Source: Nematostella vectensis (Eukaryota > Cnidaria > Anthozoa > Actiniaria > Edwardsiidae). From it: a stretch of 64,000 nucleotides of DNA. Below the pieces are notes generated by a model. It made no database searches. It worked only from the letters and a program-made list of their open reading frames with translations, and had not been told where the DNA came from. The position numbers were made by a program, and so were the translations under genes. The stretch is from NCBI RefSeq assembly GCF_932526225.1, contig NC_064048.1, positions 3,425,597-3,489,596 of the forward strand, read 5' to 3'. Positions 1 to 12,400 of the stretch are shown here, one piece after another. The number at the start of each line of letters is the position of its first letter. The stretch's first letter is position 1.

Positions 1-549
1 CACGTGAGAAGGCTCACACAGGTTTAGCCTCACAAAATCCATAACAAAACAAGCTTTTAATTATTATTAAAAAAATTGTGGCTGGTAGTACTGTCTGTTT
101 TCGTTGCGGCCCTTCTAGCATACACTTTTCTCTTCACGTTAGTTTTTCATGGGAGGCACTTATTCGTGCAAAAAGGGACTTGCGCTAAGAGATCACGTGA
201 CTGTTTGGGTGGCAAACTAGCGCGCGCTCAGCCTTTTAGCGGCAAAATAACAGCAACAAAAAGCAACTTATTCAGCGCTTAAGAAAAAAGCCATAATTCT
301 TTTTTTTTTTAGAAAGGGTTTAAGTTCATTTAAAAATTTCTTTTTCGTCGTTCTCTGGTGTGACGGGCGCAGTCATTTCTGATGTTTTTGTTTGATTATT
401 TTGTTTTCAATTTGCCACCCAGAAAGGTCACGCGATCTCTTATTACCGTAGTCACTGACTGTGCTCATACACACACCTAACACCAAACTAGTATAAATTA
501 TCATACTTTTTAAAATTTTCTTTTTGTGGACCATAGTAACAAGAGTTAC

Positions 550-3500
550 CTGCAGCGAGAGAGTTCCCCGTATGACCACTACTACGGCTTTCTTGTGGTG
601 ATCAAGAGCCACGTAGAATGGGGACTTGTACAGCTAGTCGGAGAGAAACACAAAAACAAGTCGAATTAAGCATTCGCCAAACAAGATCGCGTGCTACGTC
701 CTTGTAAACGTACTGAGTTATGGTAACTGACATAGATGACGTAAAAGGCTTGGATGACGTCACTTACCGAGTTATGGTAACTGACATAGATGACGTAAAA
801 GGCTTGGATGACGTCACTTACCGAGTTATGCTAGCTGACACAGAGGCGTAATAGGCTTGGATGACGTCAATTACCGAGTTATGGTAACTGACATAGATGA
901 CGTAAAAGGCTTGGATGACGTCACTCACCGAGTTATGGTAGCTGACGTAGATGACGTAAAAGGCTTGGATGACGTCACTCACCGAGTTATGGTAGCTGAC
1001 GTAGATGACGTAAAAGGCTTGGATGACGTCACTTACCGAGTTATGGTAGCTGACGTAGATGACGTCGGTGTTGTGAAGTCCCGCTATTCTTTTTAAAGCT
1101 GAGAAATGGCAGCGACAACAGTTGTCTTCGTCAACTTGTACGATTTTGTGAAGTCTGCTATCGTTATTACGACAGCCATAACAGCATCTAATACACACAA
1201 AAGCTCAAAGTAAATAACATAACTTTTGAAATCAAATCAGTTTGCGTGCACCCGCACTATTTTTTGAATGTCTACTGTCGTAAGTACGATACCCGTAACA
1301 TCACCTGATGTAAGAAAGAAATTAAGAATAAACGAATTGCGGTGGTTTAACTAGAAACCTGGTTCGCTCGAAAGCCAATTCGCTCGAAAGTTGCTTCGCC
1401 CGAAACCTTGGATGGGTTGTTCGAAGATTTAATACCGAGTTTACATCGGTTTAGTATTAGTTTTTTACGGGTTAATAGCGATGGAAAGGACAAGTAACTT
1501 CAGATTTCCCAAGCGTCGTTGTTTGATACGCGATTTTTTGGGCGAACGGCTAAAAAAATCGCGTATCAAACAGACCCTCAAAGATTCCCCGATATGTGAG
1601 CTTTCATTTGAGTAAAGATTGTCGCAACCGCTACACTGCTCCATTACATCTTATACGTTACATCGTATACGCCTGTCGTCCCTCGCACTTTTTATACAGA
1701 GTAATACTTAAAGCCGCATTGTCACCAGCTTACTTCCGGAAGGTCTGACGGAAACCTCCACTGACAAGAGACAAAAGAATCTATTTGAATCCGAGATATT
1801 TAACAGGCCATCCGCTCTAAATTATCGATCACATCCTCGAAGAAACTTCCAATAGACACACTGCTTTCAATATTTCGAAATATTTTTCGCGTTTTCCGTT
1901 AAAAGCCATCGGAGATTGCTACGTAATCGACCGGAAGTAAACAGGTGACAATGCGGCTTTAACACCGCATTGGCACCAATTTTATTGCTCCATACAACAA
2001 TGAAAATGTTGACACAAAGCGTGCGTGTGCCCTTTAATAACAAATGTACCTTGACCAATCAGAGCGCGCGATTTACGTTGTAAAGTCTCGTTGTATATAA
2101 CAAATAGTCATCAATCTTCACCTAAAGCTTTTTCCCAATTTGCAACAGCCACAAAGCACGTGGTTTTTCATGTAGATGGGCCATCCGTAAGCAGCAAGGG
2201 CGTGGTTCATGAAGTAGGCTATCTCCTTGTACAGCAAGAATTCCTCCTGTGTATGAAAGATCAGCAGGACTTATACAACTAATTGATGATGATGCGTTGG
2301 TAATGACAACAAATATGGCGACAACGATGCTGATGTCGTTGCAGTTAAAGATGCATATTGATGATTTAAAAGATAATAATGGTGATGATTATTGAGTGTA
2401 ATGGTAAAGGTGATGATAGAGGTTATGATAAGGATGATGGTGATGATGATGATAAAGATGACGAAGACATGATGACGATTATAAAGATGAGATTACGATG
2501 ATAATGATAAAGATGATACGTTTCTGGTGACAATGACGATTTTGGGAATATGGTTAAGATGATAATGATGATGTCGATGATGATGGTGGTGATGATGATT
2601 AAGATGATAAGGATGATGGCCTTTATGGAGAAAATGATGATTATGAGGATATGATAATAGTAGAAATGGCTGCAAATCGGTCACCTTATTGTTCAGGTTA
2701 AGAACTCTTGCGTTGCTGGTTCGCTGATACCTCAGCGATGACTTCTTCATTCTAACTCCATCCTAAAATAACACAAGAATTGCAAGAACATGGTGAGGCA
2801 AGCCTTTGTATGACCACTCTCTCTACATTACCTGCTAAAATAACTAAAACTATGCAGTCTTTTGCGGCCACTACTCCTCTTAAATCCGTGCCACTCCAAT
2901 CCACGCCTTAACCCTATCTTTCCAATGTCATTGTAGTCCAACTTCACTAGGGGGTGAAGTTTACCATGCACCCAGCTAATCACCCAGGAGAGTCCCCAGG
3001 ATTGGCAGAGAGGGGGGGTGCGCAGTCATATGGAAAAAGCATAGTATTTGAAGATTCCTTAATGAGAAATGACCCACTTTTTGGCCTTCAAGGGGGGGGG
3101 CTTGCGTGCACCCTGCGCACCCCCCTGTGTATGTGTCTGTCCCCTTATCTCCTGCATGAACACTGAAACGTTTACAGAAATTCTCCCTTACTGTCGTCAT
3201 CTCTTGGACCCGTCGCTCCTGAAGAGCTCTTTCCAGCTCCTGGTGTTCCTCGCATTTCTGATGTCTCCTTAGCAACACCAGGCCTGCAGCAAAGTCTGAT
3301 GGGACCACGTCTAAATCCTGGAAGAACTCTGCTAGTGTCCTGCAAAGAGGGGACACACGAGTCTGAATATTTTTTTGATTAGGAGAAGATGATTTTTCAT
3401 TATCTTTCGAGTGTTTTAAAGTTCAAGGTTTATCTGAATGTACAATAGGGTTCGCAAAGAGAAATTATTATTTTTATTTTAAATACTGTCCCATATATTT

Positions 3501-6500
3501 ATTGTATGGGACAGTCCATTGCAATATTAGTATCTTTTTTCTATAAGCAATTACCATAATTAAAGATTGTACTTTTGGTAGCTACATAGGGGGCCTGGGT
3601 TACTATGCCCCGCCCACTCTGGCTCTGCTTTGTGTATATCATGCCGGCAGTAAACTTTAAGGTCGATCAGACATGTTTTGCATCAATATGTATACCGGAA
3701 AAAATATATATTTGGCATTATTTTCAGCTAATATCCTAAGTAATACTAATATCTTATGATATTATTTGATGTATTTATAAACATGGTACAGGGTTCCCAC
3801 AGCTATTAATAATAGGTGATGTCACTGCCACTGTAGCCCCACCTGCCAATAAAGGCGTAGACGTTTTCATCACCCTGGCCCTCAGCGCCAATGCAGCAGA
3901 AAGCATATCTGAAGCAGCCCTTCCATCTGCTTTCATACTTTTTAGCGATCCGTGTGCGGTATTTACATGGGGCGTCTATTGAGTCTGTGTTAAAGGGACA
4001 TAAAAATATAGGTTAGACAATCTGGATATGAATTTTCTAGAAACTGCTACTGGAATTTAATCTCATTTGCTTTATTTTCGTGTAGAAGATATGTAATTCC
4101 TGAAGGAATAACTCAAACTTCACACAAACTCAGACTGACAAGTGTGAGTTCAGGGTCTTTGGCTTCTTGAGGTCTTGTTGACTGTTTGCATACCTAAAAG
4201 TAACTGATTGGTTTGAACAAAGTTTTCAAAGCAGCAGCATAAAAACGAATAAAAACAAATTCATACTGAACAGACACAGTAATTCAAAAGTTGCAGGGAC
4301 CAGAATGCTAAGACAAATGTAAGATCTAGTCATATCTATTAGACCAATTCACTCACCTAATACATGCCCTCCATCTCTTGCCCGCTGCATTGCGAACCAC
4401 GTCCTTCCAGCAGTATCAAATGTACACAGAATAATCACAGTCACAATAAACAAAAACATCCAATTAAAAACCACCACTGCCCTTGCAATATAAATCTCAT
4501 CAGTGAGTGGACAAACTTGTGTGTCTAAAAATATCCATTTCACTCCAATGGCGAGCCATACGACCTCTATGATTGACAACATTAGGCGGACGTACAGAAG
4601 TGCTGGAATAAAGTTCCGTGGCTCTGTGTCCATTAAGGACCCCTTGCCACTCATCCATGCGACTGAGAGTTCCATGATTTCGGTTGCAAATAGTAGGGCA
4701 AGGTAACCACCAATGAAGTAGTCGACGGTCTGTTCACATACGTTCTCCTCTTTTGTGATCAGATGGTGCTGGTGTTGGAAGCCGTGGAATAGTATCATAG
4801 AAACGCCAAGTATTATCAACCTGGGAAATAAATTTGTCAGAATTTACCATGAGTAACCAGCACACAAATAATGTATTGTAATTCCAGGAAATATCCAAGC
4901 ACCTACAAAGGTGCCTCCACCTCACACCCAAGAATTGTCACTGTTTTAAATACAGTGTTCATATAGAAATAAAATTACCCCCCCAGAGAATTTACATGGG
5001 GGAAAGGGGTTAAGTTTTTTTTCTGGATTAGTGCTTGGAAATTTGGTTGATACTCTACTAGTGCCAAAATAAGTATATAAGGGAAAGGTAATTATTCATC
5101 GGTTCTGGAATTTTTTTCCGGTTCAAAAATTTCGCTCCTCCCCCTGTTTAAAGCCCAAAAATGGTGACTCTCACACAAAAAGACAACTAAAAATTAAGGA
5201 ACCTAAAAAAACCTAAATAGCATCATTTTCCACCAGAATCCTTATTTGTATATCTATTCATACTACCAATCTGAAAATTTAGTGGGGGGATGACATAATG
5301 GATGAAAAACTGAAACTTCAAAAGATAAAACAAATAGAAGGGCATCCAAGCGGAAGTCATGAAAATGTAGGCAAGATGCCCATATTTATTGATTTAACTT
5401 TTAGGAGGTCTGGGGCTCTCCCCACAAAAATTTCAAAATCCAGAATATTAGGAGGCTCGGAAATTGATCAGTATACCTGTTCAAAAAATAAGCCCCTCAC
5501 CTAAACCCTGTTTAAAAATTGAGGCCCTCCCTCAAATCGGCGTTCAAAAAATTAAACCCTCCCCCAAACATTGCAGCCCTCCCCCGTTAAATAATGACCC
5601 TTCCCTAACTTGTCTGTAACCTTTATAATCAAATTAAGTTTAAGCCATCATTTGATTTGAAGTAGGCACACTTTACAGTCTCTTTTTTGCCACTGATATA
5701 GTGATCATTCTTTTTTTTTTTTTTTGCAAAGTAAATAGCAAAACCGTAAAACAAACAAATGATAATCTCATATCAAAACAGTTTGAATAATAATCCACAA
5801 CTTAATCAAATTGGGTAAAAATAGTAGTCATAAATAATAAAAAAATCTAACTTATTTATCCTTCCATTAGTAGTGGGCTGTTATGGGAAAAAACACTTGG
5901 AAAAAAATAAAACATATTTTATCAATTTTCCATAAGAAATTCTTTTTGGAACTGTATTCTAGTCTAGACATAGCCACTTGATTAAAACAATCCTGCTGGA
6001 AATCAATTTGAAACTCTTACTCTAGAGTAATGCAGATATCGTCACCTTGACATGCTTTTAGGGATTTCTACTCAACTGAGAAATATCATGGCCATCTTAA
6101 TCAGATAATCCCAATCTATCTATTAACACACTGCTGTGAGTCAAATAGAATTTTCAAAACAAAAAAAGTACCTGGAAAACCAAAGACTTAAAAATAATTA
6201 GGGAAACTATTATAAATGTTTTGAGAAAAATTGAATAGTAAGAAAAGGACAGAGTCTGCAAGCTCACAGTGTGCATATATAATGCTGCTTCATGTGTAAA
6301 CACAATCACCCTGAGGTATGTTTGTGGTTAAGATCATGAATTTTAAATTTCTCTTCTAAACACACTTAATAAATCTATATAGTATTTAAAGGGTATCATT
6401 AAACAGTTCAAATTGCCACTCAACACTTCTGTCAATGATATTAGTCTCCAGCTCACTAGTTTTATCTTAGTATTTAGTGCTTGTGTTGTAGAGTTACTCT

Positions 6501-8303
6501 GTCTGGTTATCTGTGTGTTACAAAGGGTGTCCTTGGTGAACCATCGCCACCTGCTGGCCTGGGAAGATTGCTTTATTATTCAGATAAAGAGATCCTTTGA
6601 GAAATCCAAGCATTGGACTCTCCCAAGGCCTATCTTGTTCACCCATACTTAAATTTATTTGTAGTTACAACAGTTTAATATGAAGTCGTATTGTTTAAAG
6701 CCTTGTTATTTAGATAAAAAATCGATTGAGAAATCGAAGCAGTGGAAATTTGCAAGGTTCATTCTTTTTACCCAACAGCTATTAACCTATAGTTTTTAGT
6801 TATAACAACAGTTGAATATTCAGTTACAATATTAAAACCTTTATTTAGTTAGAGAATAGAATTTGACCACCAGCCAGAACCTAACTTCAACTTACTCACA
6901 TTGAAAATTCAATACAGAACTATGCATATAATTAAGGACTTAAACCCCTTATTTCTTTATCAAACAAAAAAATATATCACAGTTGCACTTTTTCACTGTG
7001 ATTCTTACTTACAAAGTCATAATTTCATTAAGATTAAAAGGAATAAAGGTTTGTGATGAATTTGATAAAATAAATAGAAAAAAATCATGCAAATACAAGT
7101 TGGACAATAATAAATAGCGAAATTATGAAAAGTACCACTAACAGTTCAGATAAATTTCTAGGTAAATGCTTCTAGCAAAGGTGTTTGAACAAGACATTTA
7201 TTAGGTCTATCTCTGATGTGAAATACACAGTAAACATATATATCATATTTTATTTTATCAGTTACAAAGGGTAAGTATATTTCCAATTGATAATGCTAGA
7301 AAAATTCAGATGAAGAAAATAACATGCCGAATTTGTATAAGCACACAACTGGCATAGTTACTGTGAAAATAATTCATTATATTAACATTTGGGTGAATTG
7401 ATCAAGACTGTATTATTGAGGAAATCCTTACATTTTCACAGGAAAATTACTGAATGGCATTTTATCTTAAATTTCTTTAAACAGCATGGCAATGCTGGGA
7501 AAAAAGCTAATTTAAGGCGGTTTTATTTACTTCAGGCTATAGATATGTCTGGCAAAAATAAACTAAATTACATCAACATTCAAACTGCCATAGAATACTG
7601 CATTAAATATTCAAGTGTATGAAATCTTCTGCCAAGCGAAATTATGACACAATACATGTTACACTAGCGATATTATAGCTAGGGAAATTGCTTCCATTTC
7701 TCTGTTTGCGAATTCATGGTCATTTCCAATTATTTTGAGGTATGTTATCTGAAACATTGGGAATACGCACTGTTGGAAATTGTATTGTACACTCTCAATA
7801 AATCAGCGAAAATGTCTAAATGTCTGGTAGTTTAAGGGCTGCTTGCTCCATTCTTAACGCGCTCGAATTGCACAACAAACTAGACATCGCCTTAGCCTAA
7901 CTACTCAATTCTAAAAAAATCGAAATAATGAAAAATAGTATTTTGTAATGAAGTTGTGCAAGTATGACTCTTGTAAAACTTGAATCTTTGTGAGAAAGAC
8001 GTTCTCGAATAACGCCGGATTTCGAATTCGCGCGCCTTCGATAATAGCTATGCGGATGTAAGGTTCAAGTTGTATTTCGTGATACCAAAATATTATATTT
8101 ACGTATCACATTAGCGTGTTTGTAATCCACGAGGAGATTTATGTATTGGCTTATTACTGAGCTTGAGAAAGAAACTAGAGTAATGAGATCCTCGATTTTT
8201 TAACTTACCATATTCCCCGTACAACGAAAGCAATCGTAAAGGGAATTACAAAATCATCGCTTGCCACCATCCATCTTCGTCTAAAGACAACGATCCCCGG
8301 CAT
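550..8303 (-). CDS. DAGL: sn1-specific diacylglycerol lipase (DAGLA/DAGLB class), 5' eight exons, partial
   Basis: Hydrolyses diacylglycerol at sn-1 to give 2-arachidonoylglycerol-type monoacylglycerols; a multipass plasma-membrane enzyme. Exons in transcript order: 8303-8209, 4820-4357, 3984-3843, 3339-3192, 2762-2685, 2246-2122, 1187-1037, 633-550. All have GT-AG borders and compatible phases, giving 429 open codons. The start MPGIVVFRRRW is near-identical to vertebrate DAGL. Exon 2 encodes most of the transmembrane domain (TEPRNFIPALLYVRL, FDTAGRTW). Exon 4 has AEFFQDLDVVPSD, exon 6 has LAAYGWPIYM, exon 7 has DEDNCC and exon 8 has VIRGTLS, the start of the alpha/beta-hydrolase. The catalytic Ser and Asp lie beyond the left edge. 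Exon 5 (26 aa, weakly conserved) is the least certain. The exon 7 donor sits in a 54-bp repeat (separate entry). Head-to-head with INCENP. Confidence 0.93.
713..1070 (-). repeat. 54-bp minisatellite made of the DAGL exon 7 end plus its 5' splice site
   Basis: About 6.5 units of 54 bp (one is 53 bp). On the minus strand each unit is roughly 30 nt of exon 7 end (reading DVIYVSYHNS) followed by 24 nt of intron start. Each unit therefore carries a splice donor: GTAAGT at 1036, GTGAGT at 982 and 928, GTAATT at 874, GTAAGT at 821 and 767 (position of the G). The first four leave exon 7 in the same frame, each skipped donor adding 18 residues before exon 8. After 875 a one-base loss shifts the frame and a stop occurs near 818. 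Each unit also holds the palindrome TGACGTCA. Confidence 0.9.
1521..1571. repeat. 19-bp perfect inverted repeat (hairpin) in DAGL intron 7-upstream intron
   Basis: Arms at 1521-1539 (GTTTGATACGCGATTTTTT) and 1553-1571 are perfect complements around a loop of about 13 bases. It lies in the intron between DAGL exons 6 and 7. Nearby, 1355-1410 has short degenerate repeats of TTCGCTCGAAAG. The function is unknown; it may be a transposon relic. Confidence 0.6.
1712..1958. mobile_element. 247-bp MITE with TTAA flanks, copy 1
   Basis: Inverted ends of about 30 bp: AGCCGCATTGTCACC on the left, with its complement on the right. TTAA stands on both sides (1708-1711 and 1959-1962), as for piggyBac-type insertion; a TA duplication (Tc1/mariner-type) is also compatible. 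No coding capacity. The internal sequence (for example GCGTTTTCCGTTAAAA) recurs in INCENP intron 2, which shows that this is a family. A degenerate second right-end-like sequence (CACCGCATTGGCACCAA) begins at 1963. Confidence 0.75.
2283..2680. repeat. GAT/GATGAT-rich low-complexity tract
   Basis: Imperfect trinucleotide-type repeats of GATGAT and related words fill the intron between DAGL exons 5 and 6. The His-rich reading frame seen on the minus strand is a by-product of this composition. Confidence 0.75.
4821..8208 (-). other. DAGL intron 1, no recognised feature
   Basis: A 3.4-kb A+T-rich intron separates the first coding exon (8209-8303) from exon 2. The open frames here are short and not conserved in pattern. 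No RNA gene or clear transposon was recognised. Confidence 0.5.
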
Positions 8304-9437
8304 TTTTCTTGTACTTCGGTTTTCCGCGTATAATGAAGGAAAATCTCAAACCTGCCACCGGCGCGAGAATACCATGTCACATGCGAATTCTTTCCATGTT
8401 GCTGCTGGCTTTATCGATCAACTAACAGATTTCAAATGCAGATTCGTCATATTATATTCATCTAGATCTGGTCTTTGAGATAATGGCAGGTTGTTTTGAA
8501 GCTTGCCGTAAAATGCCGAGAAATCTTCCGTTATAACAATAAACAACACACTTCCATCTTTTACAAGACTTCGTGACAACATTGACATCTGCGCATGTGC
8601 CATCACAGGCTACCCGCAAGAAAGCCATTGAAGTCGATATTTTTACTTTTAGAAAATAAATCTACTTTATCTACAGGAATAAATTAAAAGCAATAAAATT
8701 GATTTAACCTTATTGTGTAATCATTTATTTCCTAAAAAGATGTTAGACCCATTTAGCTTAGGCCTTTGCGGAAAAGCTTACTTCTTTACAGCTAAAAAAA
8801 ATTCGCCTGCATTTGATAAATTAAAGCTACTAGCATGTAAATTTGTGATGAGTTAAAAGAAAAATTTTAATATGAAAAATTAAACAGGATATTATTCACT
8901 TTTATTTGGGTAACAATAACACAGGAAACCCATCGCCACCCAGCCATAAAAAGTATTCTGTGTTTTGATTGGTCGGTGGCAACGTTCGGTAAAATTCAAA
9001 TGCGTGAAATAAAGGAAGGCGGAGTGTTCTGAAGCATTCGTTTGCGCCGGCAAAGAAAATCGCGAATCATAAGTTTTTAGCTGCTTTATTTCTTCTAATT
9101 CCGCAGACGAACTTAGGAGCAGATAATATAGGGACCCTTTTTCCAAAATTGATAGAAGGTTAGTAGAAATTTACCGCCTCAAATACGAACTTGATGTTTG
9201 TGAGAGTTTGCAAGCTGTTGGTTGTTTATCAGATTCGGTCTTGTGTAAAATCTAAGTTAAATTGTTGTTTTTCTGCTATAGAAGTTCAAGTGAGGCGATC
9301 TGCCTTGAAAAAACCTTCTCAAACTCTCCTGGAGTAGTCTGAGGCCTTTCTAATGCCGGAATTTTCTCGTGATCTGTAACTAAAGTTAGAACCACAAAGA
9401 AGACATTTCGTGTTCGTTCCCGCGTGAGTTGATCAAA
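8304..9437. promoter_or_regulatory. Divergent intergenic region between DAGL (-) and INCENP (+)
   Basis: 1134 bp separate the two start codons. No convincing TATA box was picked out. The interval must hold both promoters and 5'UTRs unless further non-coding exons lie elsewhere. The assignment rests on gene layout, not on a recognised motif. Confidence 0.4.
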
Positions 9438-12400
9438 ATGGCGTTCCCGAAACCAAATAAGGAACCGTTTGGGTATGTGTTTCATAAAAAGGCGTCGGAG
9501 CTCTTAGAAGAATTCAAGACATCTGTGGATGAAAGCTTTAAATGGCTAAACGAAATTCTTGCTGAAGCAAAAAGTCAGTTTGGAAGGTGAGTTGTTTTTT
9601 TTAAACTGATCTTCAGCATTTCTCAAAAGAAGGTTATTTCAGAATAGTGTGATGTTTTTAAGATGTATTAAACTGTTAATTAGGAACTATTTCGGGCTAT
9701 GGCCAAGATTTATTACTCTGTTATGTTAACTTAGATAAAACTGAAATCCTTCTTGTATAATGCACCTATCAGCGGCTTGCCCGAGGGGTCGACCCCTGGG
9801 GATACCACGGGGATTGTAAAATTGGAGAAACAATCTCAATGGTTTCCCCCTGGGGAAGGGAATTTTTCATCTACTAAGTCCCCTTGTTAGGTTCTTTTTG
9901 CGTTGCAATCCCCCTGCTATCTAACAGTTTCTAGAAGGTTGACAATTTAATTCACCTTGAAGTTGAGACATACCTTGACTTGTGATGTTGGAGACTTCCC
10001 ATGAAACACGTCAACTTGACAAACTTTTCCCCTTAGTCACATGCCAACTTCCATGCACTTTTCTCAAGAAATTATGGGTGATATTTGCTTATTGGGTGCC
10101 CTTTTTGCCAGACAAGTATTTCTAATTACATGCCTGAACACACGAGACTGCTGATAAAAACTAAGTGCTGGGTACCATTTATAGTTGAGACACAAAAATA
10201 AATTCGACAGCATAGAACAATTTGTTTAACACACTTGCTGCAAAAAAACTTGTCAAGCAGCTCTGCCTCCTCCTCCCCAATGTCAATACACTCGATTTTA
10301 CTAAACTTTTCGGCTTCAAATCGGGCAGACGAGGATGAAAGAGAACGAGCGGTAATCACTGTAACATGATATTATACGCTGGAAAAAACAACACATGGAG
10401 CCGGAACATTTAGTTCAATATTTTTCCTCAAATATGGCAGCAAGCTTGCGCCCACGCAGATAAAGGGCTTCAAAACCAAATAATGCCATTGACGGCGGTA
10501 CCCAAATATATTTTAATTGACAAAAGAAGAAATACAAAGTCATGACAATTCCCCCAACCAAAACTTGTTTCGCAAATACAAAGCCGAGTATTTGCCAGAC
10601 CCCAGGGCCCATATCTACCTGCCATCCCCCTGATGTCCCCCACATATCCCCGGGGGTTGACCCCTCGGGGAAGCCACTGATAGGTGCATAAAACACAAAA
10701 GAAATGATAGATTATTTTTTAAAGGTTGGATTGATTGGGCTACAAGCCTACAAGTACAGGCCATGTTACACGAGGCAATTTTTCCTGCAACTTGCAATTC
10801 AATTTTAAGTTGCATTTCCAGCTGCATAAATGTAGCTGAAATACTGTAGTAGTAACTGAACTACGTGTATCATTCTGTATCAAGAATGACAAGTACAGTC
10901 AGTTACATGTTAAGCACTCATAGAGACTTAATGCGTAAGCAGAAACCTAGTTATGAATATCGTGTCAACCAAAACTGGAACTATTTTCCGGTGTCTACAG
11001 TAGTGCCTGTCAGGCTATAATGATAGCAATTACAAATATGGAATTTGTCTTTCATTTAAATTAATATCTGTTGCAGTAGTGATAGCATTCCTTTGCTGCC
11101 AAAGACGCCAAGCATGAAGAGAAAGCGTGAGAAGGAGATTCCACTGTATCTGAATGAATCATACTTTAATGAAAACAGCTTCCAGGCATCATCTCCTGTT
11201 TCTGTCATTCCTACGGACGTTATCTTGTCCCCAAAATGTAAACGTCCAGCCATCAGCTCCCCTGTCCAGAATACTGATGACCTCCTTGAAGAAAGCACCC
11301 AAGGAAAGCCCAGTAGAGGAGGCAGAAAGCAGCCTGCTAGGCAAAGTAAAAAGCAACCCAAGAGAGGTGTCAAAAATACAAAGCAGGCATCCAAGAACAA
11401 TGACACAACAGTTGAGGAGGAGGAAAAGCAAACACAACCAAAACGAACCACAAGAAGTAAACGGAAACTTAATGATGATTCATCTTCGAAAGAGACTGAA
11501 GAAGAAAACCCCAAACCAAAGCGTGTTACAAGAGGCAAAAAGAATGCTGAAGCCACTGCCAAGGTTGATACTACTGATAACAGTTTTGTAGATTTTGAAG
11601 ATGAAAAGTCGAACAAAAACAAAAGGAAACAAAGTGAAATAATACAAGAAGAGAAAGTAGAGAGTAGCACAGATTTTGAAACCCATGTTTCCACTACTCC
11701 TGAAAATCAAGAATCTGCAAAGAAACTTAAAATGTCTGACACTCCACAAAAAGAGATTTCACCAAAGGTTGAAGTGATTATTCCAGAAACACCAGAGGTT
11801 CACTCCTCTCTTAATGCAAATCAGAATACCCCATCTCCTCGCCGATGTAAGACTTCAATGAGTATTGTTATAAGCCCAGTGAAGCCATTGTCTGTGATTC
11901 AAGAAACTACAGAAAGCTCAATCAAAGAAGATGAACACAGCCAGGTGGTTGAAGTTGTAGAGGTTTTGCCAGAGCAAGAGCCGAAACAGAGAAATGAATC
12001 AGATCCTAAAGGAAAGAGAAAGTCACAGGAGTCTCCTGTTCTTCGAAGATCCAAAAGACTTACACGTTCAGATGCTTCAGCAAATGGTACATTATCAGCC
12101 AATGAAGATAAACAGAAAAACAATAATGAAGAAGACGTTGCATTTGTCTCGACATCTACCCCAACTCTTGGCAGAGAAAACAGGGATGACAGTCCAGGTG
12201 GGGAAAAGGTTTGTATCACACATGGAAGCTCACCCAAGCCGGAAGACAAAATTGTAACTTCAAGTGCTGGATCCCCTGACAAGAGACGCAGTTGCAGAGT
12301 AACACAAAAAGAGTGCACACCCTCTCCTAGAACAAGAAAGCGTCAAACACAGCAGAAAAGCCTTGTGAAGAGTTCAGTTAAATTGAAGCTGAATACACAA

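Noticed and set aside
713-1070. CRISPR-like array of regularly spaced repeats
   Set aside because: Units are head-to-tail without unique spacers, in an animal gene; it is a minisatellite from a splice junction.
2793-2945. Extra DAGL exon candidate on the minus strand (open stretch with flanking AG and GT)
   Set aside because: Translation does not resemble DAGL, and exons 4, 5 and 6 join in phase without it.
3157-3192. Later donor for DAGL exon 4 at 3175 (GTAAAC)
   Set aside because: It would leave the wrong phase for exon 5; GTAAGG at 3191 gives phase 0 and a continuous protein.
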